In this document: positions 1 through 8,681 of the stretch, one piece after another
How positions within the stretch are numbered: position 1 is the stretch's first letter
How the letters are laid out: the number at the start of each line of letters is the position of its first letter
Assembly: GCA_041751955.1 (NCBI GenBank)
Contig: JBGSIB010000073.1
Span: forward strand, 62,001-126,000
Length of the DNA stretch: 64,000 nucleotides
Source: UBA2040 sp041751955
GTDB lineage: Bacteria; Bacteroidota; Bacteroidia; Flavobacteriales_D; Crocinitomicaceae
Direction: 5' to 3'
The notes under the pieces: model-generated
What the model was told of the DNA's origin: nothing
What the model saw: the letters and a program-made list of their open reading frames with translations, nothing else
Databases searched by the model: none
Program-made: the position numbers and the translations under genes

Positions 1-1293
1 TGGTCAAGTGCCCTAGCTACACCAAACTCTACCGATAACGTTTCCTTTTTCTATCCGTCAGCTTCGGCAAGTGTAATCGTTTCTAATATCGTTTCTTTAC
101 CGAAGAAAATTTCCTTTTTCAAAATTCGTGGTGGCTACGCACAAGTTGGAAATGACACAGATCCTTACAACACAGCTGGAGCATTTTTGCCACAAGTTCC
201 TGTCAATGGTCAACCTACGTTTTCAAGTCAATCGACTATTGCCAATCCGAATTTATTACCAGAGCGAACAGGTAGTTTTGAAGTCGGAACAGACATTCGC
301 TTTTTCAAAGATCGCTTGAAATTTGATTTGACATATTACGACGCAAAAACGACAAATCAAATCATTTCCTTGCCTGTGGCGGCTTCCTCTGGTTACAACC
401 AACAAATTGTAAATGGCGGACTTGTTCGTTCGAAAGGTTGGGAAATATTTGCTTCAGGCACACCGATTCGAAAAGAAAATTTCAGTTGGCAAACTGGATT
501 GAATTTTTCGCGCAATGTTTCTACTGTTGAAGAATTACCAACAGGAGTTGATAAAATCACTTTGGCCTATTCACGTGTTTATGATAATGTGAACCAAACT
601 GTTTGGTTTCAAGTGGAAGAAGGTGGACGAATTGGAGACATGTACGGCACAGGATACAAGAAAAACGAAAACGGAGATTTCATTATCAATTCAAGTGGAA
701 ATTATGTTGCCAACAATGAATTGATCAAATTGGGCAATTACAATCCAGATTTTATTTTGGGATGGTCCAATAATTTCCAATACAAAAACTTTGACTTCAA
801 TTTCTTATTCGATTGGCGACAAGGTGGAATATTGGTTTCTAGAACATTAGCCTTGGCTGCTGTGGGCGGACAATTGATTGAAACTGAAAATCGTCCAGCA
901 GAAGGAATTGTTGCAGAGGGAGTTGTCAATGTGGGTTCGGAAGAAAATCCAGTTTGGGAGCAAAACACCAAGGCTATTTCAGCGGAAAGTTATTATCGTC
1001 AATATTACGATCGTAATCATGAAGAGAACAACACCTACAATGGTTCTTATCTGAAGTTACGTCAGTTTTCTATTGGTTACACCTTTAAAAATGACAAGGC
1101 GAAGGGCTTTATTTCCCAAGACCACAATTTGAAAGTTTCCATCATTGGACGAAATCTTTTCGCTATTTCAAACATTCCTCATTTTGATCCAGAGCAAACT
1201 GCTACTCAAGGACAAAAATTCTTAAGCGGTGTTGAAGATATGTCTTACGCTTCCACAAGAAGCATAGGAATTAAACTGGGGTATAACTTTTAA
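1..1293 (+). CDS. SusC/RagA-type TonB-dependent outer-membrane receptor, 3' part only
   Basis: The frame is open from the first base of the window, so about 430 C-terminal residues of a larger gene are visible; signal peptide, plug and most of the barrel lie upstream. The segment has alternating aromatic/polar barrel strands with aromatic motifs such as FDFNFLFDWRQGG, a conserved end-of-barrel block (SYLKLRQFSIGYTF, then LKVSIIGRNLFAISN) and a terminal aromatic residue (LGYNF), all typical of SusC/RagA. It would import a substrate through the outer membrane using TonB energy together with the SusD lipoprotein that starts 11 bases downstream. The substrate is not evident: no glycoside hydrolase lies nearby, and the following genes are a symporter and a phosphoesterase. 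An internal ATG at 187 is not the true start. Confidence 0.9.
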   Translation, partial: WSSALATPNSTDNVSFFYPSASASVIVSNIVSLPKKISFFKIRGGYAQVGNDTDPYNTAGAFLPQVPVNGQPTFSSQSTIANPNLLPERTGSFEVGTDIRFFKDRLKFDLTYYDAKTTNQIISLPVAASSGYNQQIVNGGLVRSKGWEIFASGTPIRKENFSWQTGLNFSRNVSTVEELPTGVDKITLAYSRVYDNVNQTVWFQVEEGGRIGDMYGTGYKKNENGDFIINSSGNYVANNELIKLGNYNPDFILGWSNNFQYKNFDFNFLFDWRQGGILVSRTLALAAVGGQLIETENRPAEGIVAEGVVNVGSEENPVWEQNTKAISAESYYRQYYDRNHEENNTYNGSYLKLRQFSIGYTFKNDKAKGFISQDHNLKVSIIGRNLFAISNIPHFDPEQTATQGQKFLSGVEDMSYASTRSIGIKLGYNF

Positions 1294-1304
1294 AACATAG
1301 AATC

Positions 1305-2759
1305 ATGAAAAAATACATCTATTTCGCAGCGGCCTTTGTTCTTTTAGGAGTTACAGCTTGCAAGAAAAACTTGAATACAATCAACACGAATATCAATTCT
1401 CCAATTGATGTGGAACCCAATCTTTTGCTCAGACAAGTCATTTATGATTATGGTGAACAAATGTCATACGAAGGATTTGTAGCTGGGAATTTATTGGGAC
1501 AATACCTCACAATGGTAGATTTTAATCTATTCGATCGTCATGGTTTAACTCAGCCACAATTAGGAGGAAATCCTTGGCCTATTTTGTATAAAAACTTGCG
1601 GGACAACGATATCATTTTAGCAAAATCCCAAAGCGTGGCCATTCACAAAGTATATGAAGGTCCAGCGAGAATAATGAAAGCTATGATGACACAGGCTTTG
1701 ACCGATATTTATGGAAACGTTCCTTATTCAGATGCATTGAAAGGTTTGGAAGGAAATGTGACTCCAAAATATGACGATCAGGAGCAAATTTACACAGGTC
1801 CTGATGGAATTTTAGACCAATTAAACAAAGCGATCGCTGCGATAGACGCATATACAGGCGTTCAGAAATTAGAAGGTGATTTGTTGTACAGCGGGAATTT
1901 ATCAAAATGGCGAAAATTGGCAAATTCATTGAAAATCAAGGCACTCATGCGAATCTCAGATCGTGATGGAGACATTGCCTACGATGTTGCACAAGCGTTG
2001 CAAGATGTTGTAAATGGTGGAGATTTCATTCAAAGCAATAGCGACAACGCCGTTTTTCAATTTTCAGCTGCTCAACCGAATAGTTTCCGCATGCAAAAAT
2101 TACGTGCTGGAGATTTTAATTTGTATGTGATGTCGCAAACAAGTGATACACTTTATCAAAAATTCAACGACCCTAGATTTCAAGTGTTTTTTAGAGGAAC
2201 AGGAGCCAATCCAGCTAATTACAACGGTTTGATTAATGGTATCAATGCATCAACAACTTCCATTACTTTGGCTAACTATTCGTTGGCTGGAACTATTTTT
2301 AGAGAAAATACAGGGAGTTTGAAATGCAATTACATGACGGCTTGGGAAACCCAACTCTTATTGGCAGAAGCGGCTCAAAAATCGCTAATTTCTGGTTCTG
2401 CAATGTCCTACTACAACGATGGTGTAAGTAACGCTTTCGCGTATTGGAATGTTACCATGCCCGCTACATATTTGACTGTTGGAAATGCCGCTTTCAGTTC
2501 AGGCGATCCGATTGAACAAATCATCACCCAAAAATGGATAGCCAATATTATCAACGGTTACGAAGGTTGGATAGAATACAGAAGAACAGGTTTTCCGCAA
2601 TTCTTGCCAGTTGCTGCTAGTTTGAACAATGGTTTGTATCCCGTTCGTATGCCCTACCCGACTGACGAAGGTGCTCTGAACGGTGCAAATTATTCAAGTG
2701 CGAGTGCTGCAACCAACGGAAATAGCATCAACGCGAAAGTTTGGTGGGATAAATTCTAA
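1305..2759 (+). CDS. SusD/RagB-family nutrient-binding outer-membrane lipoprotein
   Basis: This 484-residue protein begins with a lipoprotein signal peptide ending in GVTAC, with the lipidated cysteine at residue 19. The motif KWRKLANSLKIKALMRIS around residues 200-220 is the helical TPR-like signature of the SusD_2 subgroup. The C-terminal part (QKWIANIINGYEGWIEYRRTG) matches the conserved end of the family. In the SusCD complex this protein is the lid over the SusC barrel and captures the ligand at the cell surface. It follows susC by 11 bases and precedes the symporter by 8 bases, so it is mid-operon. The class is confident; the ligand cannot be read from sequence. SusD_2 members are often not linked to polysaccharide loci, which fits the absence of carbohydrate enzymes here. 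Confidence 0.93.
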   Translation: MKKYIYFAAAFVLLGVTACKKNLNTINTNINSPIDVEPNLLLRQVIYDYGEQMSYEGFVAGNLLGQYLTMVDFNLFDRHGLTQPQLGGNPWPILYKNLRDNDIILAKSQSVAIHKVYEGPARIMKAMMTQALTDIYGNVPYSDALKGLEGNVTPKYDDQEQIYTGPDGILDQLNKAIAAIDAYTGVQKLEGDLLYSGNLSKWRKLANSLKIKALMRISDRDGDIAYDVAQALQDVVNGGDFIQSNSDNAVFQFSAAQPNSFRMQKLRAGDFNLYVMSQTSDTLYQKFNDPRFQVFFRGTGANPANYNGLINGINASTTSITLANYSLAGTIFRENTGSLKCNYMTAWETQLLLAEAAQKSLISGSAMSYYNDGVSNAFAYWNVTMPATYLTVGNAAFSSGDPIEQIITQKWIANIINGYEGWIEYRRTGFPQFLPVAASLNNGLYPVRMPYPTDEGALNGANYSSASAATNGNSINAKVWWDKF

Positions 2760-2767
2760 GTACAAAA

Positions 2768-4132
2768 ATGACAGTATCAATTTTGCAATGGTCATTGGTG
2801 ATCGTCTCCAGTTTGGTGATGTACGCTATTTCTCCATGGGCAAAATCGACAGATGATTTTTTCAAAGCAACAAAAAGTAATGGCCAAAAACCTAGCTTTT
2901 TGTTGCTTACAAGCAGCTTGGTCATTTCATGGATTTTCGCTAAATCCATAGCCGTAGCAGCAAGTTTGGGCAGCGATTATGGTTTAATTGGCGGATTGGC
3001 TTATGCTTGTTATTATCTTTCTTTTATCGTGGCTGGAGTCGTTATTTTTAAAATGCGCTCCAAAGGAAAATGGAACTCCATCCACAATTTTATTCACGAA
3101 AAATTCGGTGACAATGCAGTGAGATTGTTCTCTCTGCTCATTGGTTTTCGACTATTCAACGAAGTATGGTCCAACACCACAGTGATTGGTGCTTTTTTCG
3201 GTGAACGGGATTCTTCGGCCTATTTCTGGGCAATTGTCATTTTCACTATACTGACCTTGGCCTATGTCATCAAAGGTGGATTGCGCTCTTCCTTGCTGAC
3301 AGATTTGATTCAAATGATTCTTTTCGGAACCTTGTTGGTCATCATACTTGGGTTTTTGTTTCCAGGTTTTGAAGAAAGTACAACTAGTAAATCTTTCACA
3401 GGAGAATTTTCCTTTTCCACTGGATTGAACTTCATGCTACTGGCTCTTTTGCAAATTTTCAGTTATCCTTTTCACGATCCTGTTATGACGGATAGAGGTT
3501 TTATTTCCGACGAAAAAACGACGCTAAAAAGTTTTATTTGGGCTGGAATAATAGGTTTCGCATGCATTTTGTTGTTCAGTTTGGTTGGTGTTTATGCACG
3601 TGTGAATGGCATTGAAGGCGACCCTGTGATGATGGTGAGCAAAACGCTGGGCATTCCGATTATGCTGATGATGAATTTGATTATGATTACCTCAGCAACT
3701 TCCACTTTGGATTCTACCTTTTCTAGTTTCTCAAAATTATGGGTGGTTGACATCATGAAAAGCAGAAAAATCAGCATTCAGAGAGGGCGAATGGCTATGG
3801 TCTTTATTACCGTTTTCGGGACTTTACCCATATTTTTTGGCGCAGATATTATTACGGCCACAACCATTAGCGGAACAATGGTCATAGGATTGGCACCAAT
3901 ATTCCTTTTCTGGAAACTCGACGTTCCGAAAATTGCCTTTTATCTTTCCGTCATTCCTGGAATTTTATTCGGTATTGGGTTAACTTTGCATTCGTTTCCC
4001 AGCACATGGTTTTGGACCGATGGAAAATACAACGATTATTTGTGGGTAAATGCAGTAGGAACAATTGCATGTTTCGTGTTATTTTTGGGTAGCGCAATTT
4101 ATTTTAAATGGAAAAAAAGACAGAGCATATAA
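2768..4132 (+). CDS. Sodium:solute symporter (SSF family)
   Basis: The 454-residue protein is almost entirely hydrophobic, with about 12-13 predicted membrane helices. The N-terminal pattern (APWAKS-like cytoplasmic loop, then SWIFAKSIAVAASLGSDYG and the helix GGLAYACYYLSFIVAGV) and the central region SATSTLDSTFSSFSKLW resemble Na+/solute symporters of the SSF family. Its expected role is sodium-driven uptake across the inner membrane. It starts 8 bases after susD and its 3' end overlaps the phosphoesterase by 25 bases, so SusCD, symporter and phosphoesterase look like one transcription and functional unit: outer-membrane uptake followed by inner-membrane uptake. The substrate is unknown; SSF members carry sugars, proline, pantothenate, nucleosides, choline-like compounds and others. 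Confidence 0.85.
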   Translation: MTVSILQWSLVIVSSLVMYAISPWAKSTDDFFKATKSNGQKPSFLLLTSSLVISWIFAKSIAVAASLGSDYGLIGGLAYACYYLSFIVAGVVIFKMRSKGKWNSIHNFIHEKFGDNAVRLFSLLIGFRLFNEVWSNTTVIGAFFGERDSSAYFWAIVIFTILTLAYVIKGGLRSSLLTDLIQMILFGTLLVIILGFLFPGFEESTTSKSFTGEFSFSTGLNFMLLALLQIFSYPFHDPVMTDRGFISDEKTTLKSFIWAGIIGFACILLFSLVGVYARVNGIEGDPVMMVSKTLGIPIMLMMNLIMITSATSTLDSTFSSFSKLWVVDIMKSRKISIQRGRMAMVFITVFGTLPIFFGADIITATTISGTMVIGLAPIFLFWKLDVPKIAFYLSVIPGILFGIGLTLHSFPSTWFWTDGKYNDYLWVNAVGTIACFVLFLGSAIYFKWKKRQSI

Positions 4133-4983
4133 CTTTCAATTCAGATAAACTTCTCTTATTTGGCGGAGTTTACAGCAACTTGCAAGCTTTGGAGGAAATG
4201 TACGCTATTGCCCAAGCAAAAGGTTTTTCGAAAGACGAAATCATTTGTACAGGTGATGTTGTGGCCTATTGTGCTCAGCCAGAAGAAACGGTGCAATTGA
4301 TTCGCCAATGGGGAATTGCTTGTATAGCTGGAAATGTAGAAATTCAGTTACGAAGCGGTGCAGACGATTGTGGCTGTAATTTTGAAGGCGATTCGCGATG
4401 CGATATTTTCTCCAGACAATGGTACCCTTTTGCCAAAAAGCATTTATCAGAAGACTCCCTGCAATGGATGGAAACCTTACCTGATTTTTTGAAATTTAAC
4501 TTTGGAAATCGCAAAATTGGTGTGATTCACGGAACGTTTGACGAAACGGCTGGTTATTTGTTTGCCTCTTCTCCTTGGGAAGAAAAACAAGCTCAATTGG
4601 ACAAAATGGACGTGGACATTATGCTAGCAGGACATTGTGGTCTACCCTTTTCTCAAACTTTAGAAGGCAAAGCTTGGCTAAATTCAGGAGCGCTAGGAAT
4701 GCCTGCAAATGACGGTACTGATCGCGTGTGGTATATGGAATTAGAAGTTTTGGAAGGTCAAATCGTTGCTACGCATCAAGCTTTTGAATACGACACGCAC
4801 GAACCCAGTGCCCGTATGCGTGAAGATAAATTGCCGCAAGAATATGCACGTACGCTTTTGACGGGGATTTGGGATTCCAATGAAATTCTTCCTGATGAAG
4901 AAACCAATCTTCAAGGAAAAAAAATAGAATTGGAGGGCGAATCAGTCGTGATAGGGTCTCTTTCACTTTCGGCTCGTGCCTAG
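4108..4983 (+). CDS. Calcineurin-like metallophosphoesterase with altered metal-site motifs
   Basis: The 291-residue protein has the overall motif order of calcineurin-like phosphoesterases (Metallophos_2 type): LLLFGGVYSNLQALEEM near residue 16, TGDVVAYCAQPEE near residue 47, AGNVE near residue 75, IGVIHGTFDE near residue 136 and LAGHCGLPF near residue 174. Motif 1 is normally D-x-H-x-N; here the Asp and His positions read Gly/Val and Tyr. The GNHD-like motif reads GNVE and the last motif GHCG rather than GHTH. The protein has no signal peptide, so it is cytoplasmic. The start lies inside the symporter gene (25-base overlap), which implies coupled translation. It could hydrolyse a phosphoester imported by the upstream transporters, or have lost one metal site; the sequence alone cannot decide. 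Confidence 0.78.
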   Translation: MEKKTEHITFNSDKLLLFGGVYSNLQALEEMYAIAQAKGFSKDEIICTGDVVAYCAQPEETVQLIRQWGIACIAGNVEIQLRSGADDCGCNFEGDSRCDIFSRQWYPFAKKHLSEDSLQWMETLPDFLKFNFGNRKIGVIHGTFDETAGYLFASSPWEEKQAQLDKMDVDIMLAGHCGLPFSQTLEGKAWLNSGALGMPANDGTDRVWYMELEVLEGQIVATHQAFEYDTHEPSARMREDKLPQEYARTLLTGIWDSNEILPDEETNLQGKKIELEGESVVIGSLSLSARA

Positions 4984-5018
4984 TTTTCTTTTTCCTTTTT
5001 AACGCTCTATCGTTGATA

Positions 5019-5026
5019 TATTTTTG
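5019..5026 (+). promoter_or_regulatory. Possible Bacteroidota minus-7 box (TATTTTTG)
   Basis: The octamer fits TAnnTTTG and lies 73 bases before the start of the YD-repeat protein, right after the end of the uptake operon. No clear TTG is found 19-20 bases upstream, so the call is tentative. Confidence 0.3.
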
Positions 5027-5098
5027 CAGTATGCTTTACTTACTTTATTAACTTTGAATCAATTAAACAAGACTGTTAATACAAACAATTACTTTTCC

Positions 5099-5995
5099 AT
5101 GAAAATTATTCTTGCTCTAATTGTGCTTTTGCATGCTTTACACGGCACTACTCAATTGGCAAAAGAGTCCAAACTAAAAGGTTCCGTTAAATTTATTTTA
5201 GAAGAAAGTTTCGAAGGAGTTAGAAAGGACACGACGATTCTCAAAAATGGTAAAAACCGTCAATTCGCTTGGATTCAGGACAATAAAATGGAGTTCGATC
5301 AAAACCACAACTTAGTTCAACGAAGCTTTTATGATGACGAACGAAATCCCTTGCGAACAGAAAAATATACTTTTAGCAAAGATCGTTTACAGCGAAAAGA
5401 ATTGCAAGCATTTACCTATTACTACAAACACAACGAAGCGACAAACATAACAGACGAACTACTTGTTTCACAACAAGATAGCACCGACTTCAAATTAAAA
5501 CAAAGGTTCAAGTACGACGAAAAAGGGCGTTTATCGGAGGAATGGGAATTCGATATGCAAGGCGGACATGTTCGTCAACAGAAAAATCAATACAACGAGA
5601 ATGGAAAGCTCATCAAAGAAACGATGCACTATAAAGATGGTGTAGAATACAAAACATACACGTATACCCCGGACGGTTTACTCGATAAAATTGAATGGTT
5701 TGATTTCCAACTAGGACTTTTGGAACGAACCACTTTTACCTACGAACATGGAAATTTAAAAACCGAATTTTGGGAAGCTTTTGAGGATGGAAAAATAGAA
5801 TCCACTACTGCTTATGTGTATGATATTTTCGGAAATGCCATTTCGATTCTGGAAATCAACAAGAAAAGACAAATCCACGACCACGAAATAAACACATACA
5901 CCTACGACGAACACAACAATTGGACGAAAAAAACTACCGCGATTAACAACTCCCGATTTTATATTGTGGAACGGAGGATTGGGTATTATTTGTGA
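5099..5995 (+). CDS. Secreted protein with RHS/YD-like repeats, function unknown
   Basis: The chosen ATG gives 298 residues with a plain signal peptide (MKIILALIVLLHALHGTTQ); a TTG further upstream would bury it behind 25 non-signal residues. The mature part carries YD-type repeats about 20-30 residues apart: FKYDEKGRLSEEWEFD, QYNENGKLIKETMHY, YTPDGLLDKIEWFD, FTYEHGNLKTEFWE, YVYDIFGNAISILE and YTYDEHNNWTKKT. Such repeats build extended beta-structures in Bacteroidota exported proteins and are a relaxed version of RHS repeats. No toxin domain, lipobox or T9SS sorting domain is present, and the protein ends just after the last repeat. Probably periplasmic or surface-associated. It stands alone between the uptake operon and the minus-strand pnp. 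Confidence 0.7.
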   Translation: MKIILALIVLLHALHGTTQLAKESKLKGSVKFILEESFEGVRKDTTILKNGKNRQFAWIQDNKMEFDQNHNLVQRSFYDDERNPLRTEKYTFSKDRLQRKELQAFTYYYKHNEATNITDELLVSQQDSTDFKLKQRFKYDEKGRLSEEWEFDMQGGHVRQQKNQYNENGKLIKETMHYKDGVEYKTYTYTPDGLLDKIEWFDFQLGLLERTTFTYEHGNLKTEFWEAFEDGKIESTTAYVYDIFGNAISILEINKKRQIHDHEINTYTYDEHNNWTKKTTAINNSRFYIVERRIGYYL

Positions 5996-6032
5996 ATTAT
6001 GTGCCACAAAACTTAATGGTCTCACGTTTTTT

Positions 6033-6231
6033 TGCCACGAATGGCACGAATTAACACGAATAATATTGTTGAGGATTTTATGTTTGTTGCAACACCTTGC
6101 CTTTCAGATAATTTTAAGCAATTAGATTGTGCAAGTTTAGCCGGATGAAACTGATTTCTTTTGCCACGATTGAAACCGAATCATTCTAAACACCTTTCAA
6201 AAATTCGTGCTCATTCGTGTAATTCGTGGCA
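6033..6231. repeat. Intergenic element bounded by imperfect inverted CACGAAT-rich repeats
   Basis: The gap between the YD-repeat gene and pnp (about 340 bases) holds no gene. Its left part (6033-6062) reads TGCCACGAAT then GCACGAAT and ACACGAAT. Its right part (6203-6231) carries the reverse complement arrangement: ATTCGTG, ATTCGTG, AATTCGTGGCA. The two arms can pair imperfectly around about 140 bases, and a partial copy (TTGCCACGATTG) lies between them near 6161. This looks like a small non-coding repeat unit (REP or MITE-like). No flanking target-site duplication was obvious. Confidence 0.5.
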
Positions 6232-6282
6232 TCTTGACTAAAGTCATGGCGCAAACAACCTCTTCCGTGGCAAACCCAACAA

Positions 6283-6313
6283 CAAAAAACGCCCAATCCG
6301 AGGATCAGGCGTT
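6283..6313 (-). terminator. Rho-independent terminator of pnp
   Basis: Read on the minus strand, AACGCC pairs with GGCGTT (6308-6313 with 6288-6293), and the inner TGATCC and GGATTG extend the stem to about 12 pairs with a small loop. A run of T follows immediately. It lies 24 bases past the pnp stop codon. Confidence 0.85.
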
Positions 6314-6337
6314 CACTATTTTAAAATCAACTTCGGC

Positions 6338-8476
6338 TTACGCTTCTGCTTCTTTCTTTTCTGGTTTCGGAAGTAAGATTCTTCTTGAAAGTTTCCACTT
6401 CTTTGTTTTCGGGTCACGAGAAACTACTTTGAATTTCACGATATCACCTTCTTTACAAACGTCTTCCATTTTCTCAACGCGCTCCCAAGAGAACTCAGAG
6501 ATATGGATCAAACCGTCTACACCTGGAAGTATCTCTACGAAACAACCATAAGCTTGTATCGATTTGATTTTTCCTTCGTACTCCTCACCTTCTATAACTT
6601 CTGGTGGGAAAGCGATTCCTTTAACGATTCTGATAGCTGCATTCATGTCATCCGCATTGTTAGACATGATTTGAACACGACCTTCACCATTTTCCAATTC
6701 TTCGATGGTAACTGTTGTATTCGTTTCTTTTTGGATGCCTTGGATGATTTTTCCTCCAGGTCCGATTATCGCTCCAATCATATCATTCGGCACATTGAAT
6801 GCTTCGATACGTGGCGTTTGTGGTTTCAATTCCGCATTTGGTGCAGGAAGTGTTTCCAAAATCTTATCCAAAATATGCATACGTCCTTCTTTCGCTTGCA
6901 TCAAAGCTTGCGTCAATACTTCGTATGACAATCCGTCCACTTTGATATCCATTTGACAAGCTGTGATTCCTTTTGCCGTTCCACACACTTTAAAGTCCAT
7001 GTCACCCAAGTGATCTTCATCACCCAAGATATCAGACAATACAGCGAATTTACCACCTTCGGTAACCAATCCCATCGCAATACCAGAAACTGGCGCTTTG
7101 ATTTGAACACCTCCGTCCATCAAAGCCAAAGTTCCTGAACAAACTGTTGCCATTGAAGATGAACCATTGGATTCTAAAATCTCAGAAACCAAACGGATTG
7201 TGTATGCATTGTCATCTGGAAGAACTTGTTTCAATGCTCTCAACGCCAAGTTACCGTGACCAATTTCACGACGAGAAGTTCCTCTTAAAGGACGTGCCTC
7301 ACCTGTTGAAAATGGTGGGAAGTTGTAATGCAACATGAATTTTTCATACCCTTTTTCAGTTACTCCGTCAATCATTTGCTCATCCATTTTACCACCTAAG
7401 GTCAATGTCATCAAAGCTTGCGTTTCACCACGTGTGAACACAGCAGAACCGTGAACCATGGGCAAATAATCAACTTCAGACCAGATTGGACGGATTTCAT
7501 TGAACTGACGACCATCCAAACGGATTTTCTCGTTCAACATCACGTCACGAACTGCTTTCTTCATTGTTTCCTTGAAGTAAACAGAGATGAATCCTTTTTT
7601 CTCTGCCAATTCTTCTTCCGAATATTGTGCAGCGAATTCTTCTTTAATTGCACCAAACAACTCAGAACGCAAAGCTTTGTTTGCATTTCCTTGACGAGCA
7701 ACTGCTTTACATTTGTCAAAGCATTCCGTTTGAACTTTCGCTCTTAACTCTTCGTCGTGTGTTTCGTGATTGTATTCTCTTTTCGGGAAAGCGGCAGGAA
7801 TTTCCTTCGCTAAGTCCTCTTGAAATTTACATTGTTCTTGAATTGCAGCGTGAGCGAATTTGATGACTTCCACCATCTCTTCTTCTGAAATTTCTTTCAT
7901 TTCACCTTCTACCATGTTCACATCTTTTGCAGTTCCTGCTACGATGATATCCAAGTCAGAATTTTTCAATTCTTCAACAGTTGGGTTCAAAATCAATTGA
8001 CCGTCAACTCTAGCTACTTTTACTTCAGACATTGGTCCGTTGAACGGAATGTCGGAAACAGCTACTGCACATGAAGCGGCAAAACCGATCAATGCATCTG
8101 GGTGGTTGATACCATCATACGACAACAATTGAACCATCAATTGTACTTCCGCATGATAATCGTCTGGAAACAACGGACGCATAGCGCGATCCACGATTCT
8201 CATCATCAAGATTTCTCCCTCAGATGGACGAGCCTCTCTTCTGAAAAATCCTCCTGGGATTCTTCCTGCTGCTGCATACTTTTCACGGTAATCAACAGTT
8301 AATGGAAGGAAATCTACTCCTTCTTTTGCTTCTTGAGCTGCAACCACTGTTGCAAGCATCATTGTGTCGCCCATTCGTAACACCACTGCACCGTCAGCTT
8401 GCTTCGCTAGCTTTCCAGTCTCGATGGAAATTTCTTTCCCTCCAGTAATGATGGACTTTTTTATTCCTATGTTCAT
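6338..8476 (-). CDS. pnp: Polyribonucleotide nucleotidyltransferase (PNPase)
   Basis: This 712-residue protein is full length for bacterial PNPase, a phosphorolytic 3'-5' exoribonuclease of RNA turnover. Two RNase PH-like domains are visible: the first begins near residue 10 (ADGAVVLRMGDTMMLATVV, followed by FFRREARPSE); the second, catalytic one begins near residue 315 (IRLDGRQFNEIRPI, then FTRGETQAL). The substrate loop FPPFSTGEARPLRGTSRREI and the block SEILESNGSSSMATVC are intact. A KH domain follows near residue 555 (MIGAIIGPGGKIIQ), then an S1 domain near residue 625 (YGCFVEILPGVDGLIHISE). The gene lies downstream of rpsO on the same strand, the widespread rpsO-pnp order, but a terminator and a palindrome lie between them. 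It ends at its own terminator. Confidence 0.98.
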   Translation of the reverse strand: MNIGIKKSIITGGKEISIETGKLAKQADGAVVLRMGDTMMLATVVAAQEAKEGVDFLPLTVDYREKYAAAGRIPGGFFRREARPSEGEILMMRIVDRAMRPLFPDDYHAEVQLMVQLLSYDGINHPDALIGFAASCAVAVSDIPFNGPMSEVKVARVDGQLILNPTVEELKNSDLDIIVAGTAKDVNMVEGEMKEISEEEMVEVIKFAHAAIQEQCKFQEDLAKEIPAAFPKREYNHETHDEELRAKVQTECFDKCKAVARQGNANKALRSELFGAIKEEFAAQYSEEELAEKKGFISVYFKETMKKAVRDVMLNEKIRLDGRQFNEIRPIWSEVDYLPMVHGSAVFTRGETQALMTLTLGGKMDEQMIDGVTEKGYEKFMLHYNFPPFSTGEARPLRGTSRREIGHGNLALRALKQVLPDDNAYTIRLVSEILESNGSSSMATVCSGTLALMDGGVQIKAPVSGIAMGLVTEGGKFAVLSDILGDEDHLGDMDFKVCGTAKGITACQMDIKVDGLSYEVLTQALMQAKEGRMHILDKILETLPAPNAELKPQTPRIEAFNVPNDMIGAIIGPGGKIIQGIQKETNTTVTIEELENGEGRVQIMSNNADDMNAAIRIVKGIAFPPEVIEGEEYEGKIKSIQAYGCFVEILPGVDGLIHISEFSWERVEKMEDVCKEGDIVKFKVVSRDPKTKKWKLSRRILLPKPEKKEAEA

Positions 8477-8580
8477 ATATATAATTTACTCATTTATTTT
8501 ACGCTTGCCCCATCTTTGCTTTCGACTCCGCTCAATCAACGATAAGTCAGCGCTTGTATTCTCGTTAAAACGCACACTAG

Positions 8581-8598
8581 TCCCGATAGCTATCGGGA
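8581..8598. repeat. Perfect 18-base palindrome TCCCGATAGCTATCGGGA
   Basis: The 18 bases equal their own reverse complement. It lies in the 205-base gap between rpsO and pnp, beyond the rpsO terminator. From general knowledge, CCCGATAGCTATCGGG occurs as an extragenic palindrome in other Flavobacteriia; its function is not established. Confidence 0.7.
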
Positions 8599-8622
8599 TC
8601 GAAGGGTGCATCTATATTTTTC

Positions 8623-8656
8623 AAAAAAAAGGGCAGTCGAATATTTCCGAATGCCC
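8623..8656 (-). terminator. Rho-independent terminator of rpsO
   Basis: On the minus strand GGGCA (8652-8656) pairs with TGCCC (8631-8635), partly extended inside by TTCGG-like pairing, and is followed by eight T. It lies 26 bases after the rpsO stop, so pnp transcription may depend on read-through or on a separate promoter. Confidence 0.8.
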
Positions 8657-8681
8657 CATTTTTGAATATGTATATTGTGAA

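Noticed and set aside
738..971. Minus-strand frames inside susC and many frames antisense to pnp, secDF and others
   Set aside because: They lie fully inside confident genes in other frames, lack domain signatures and promoters, and have unusual composition.
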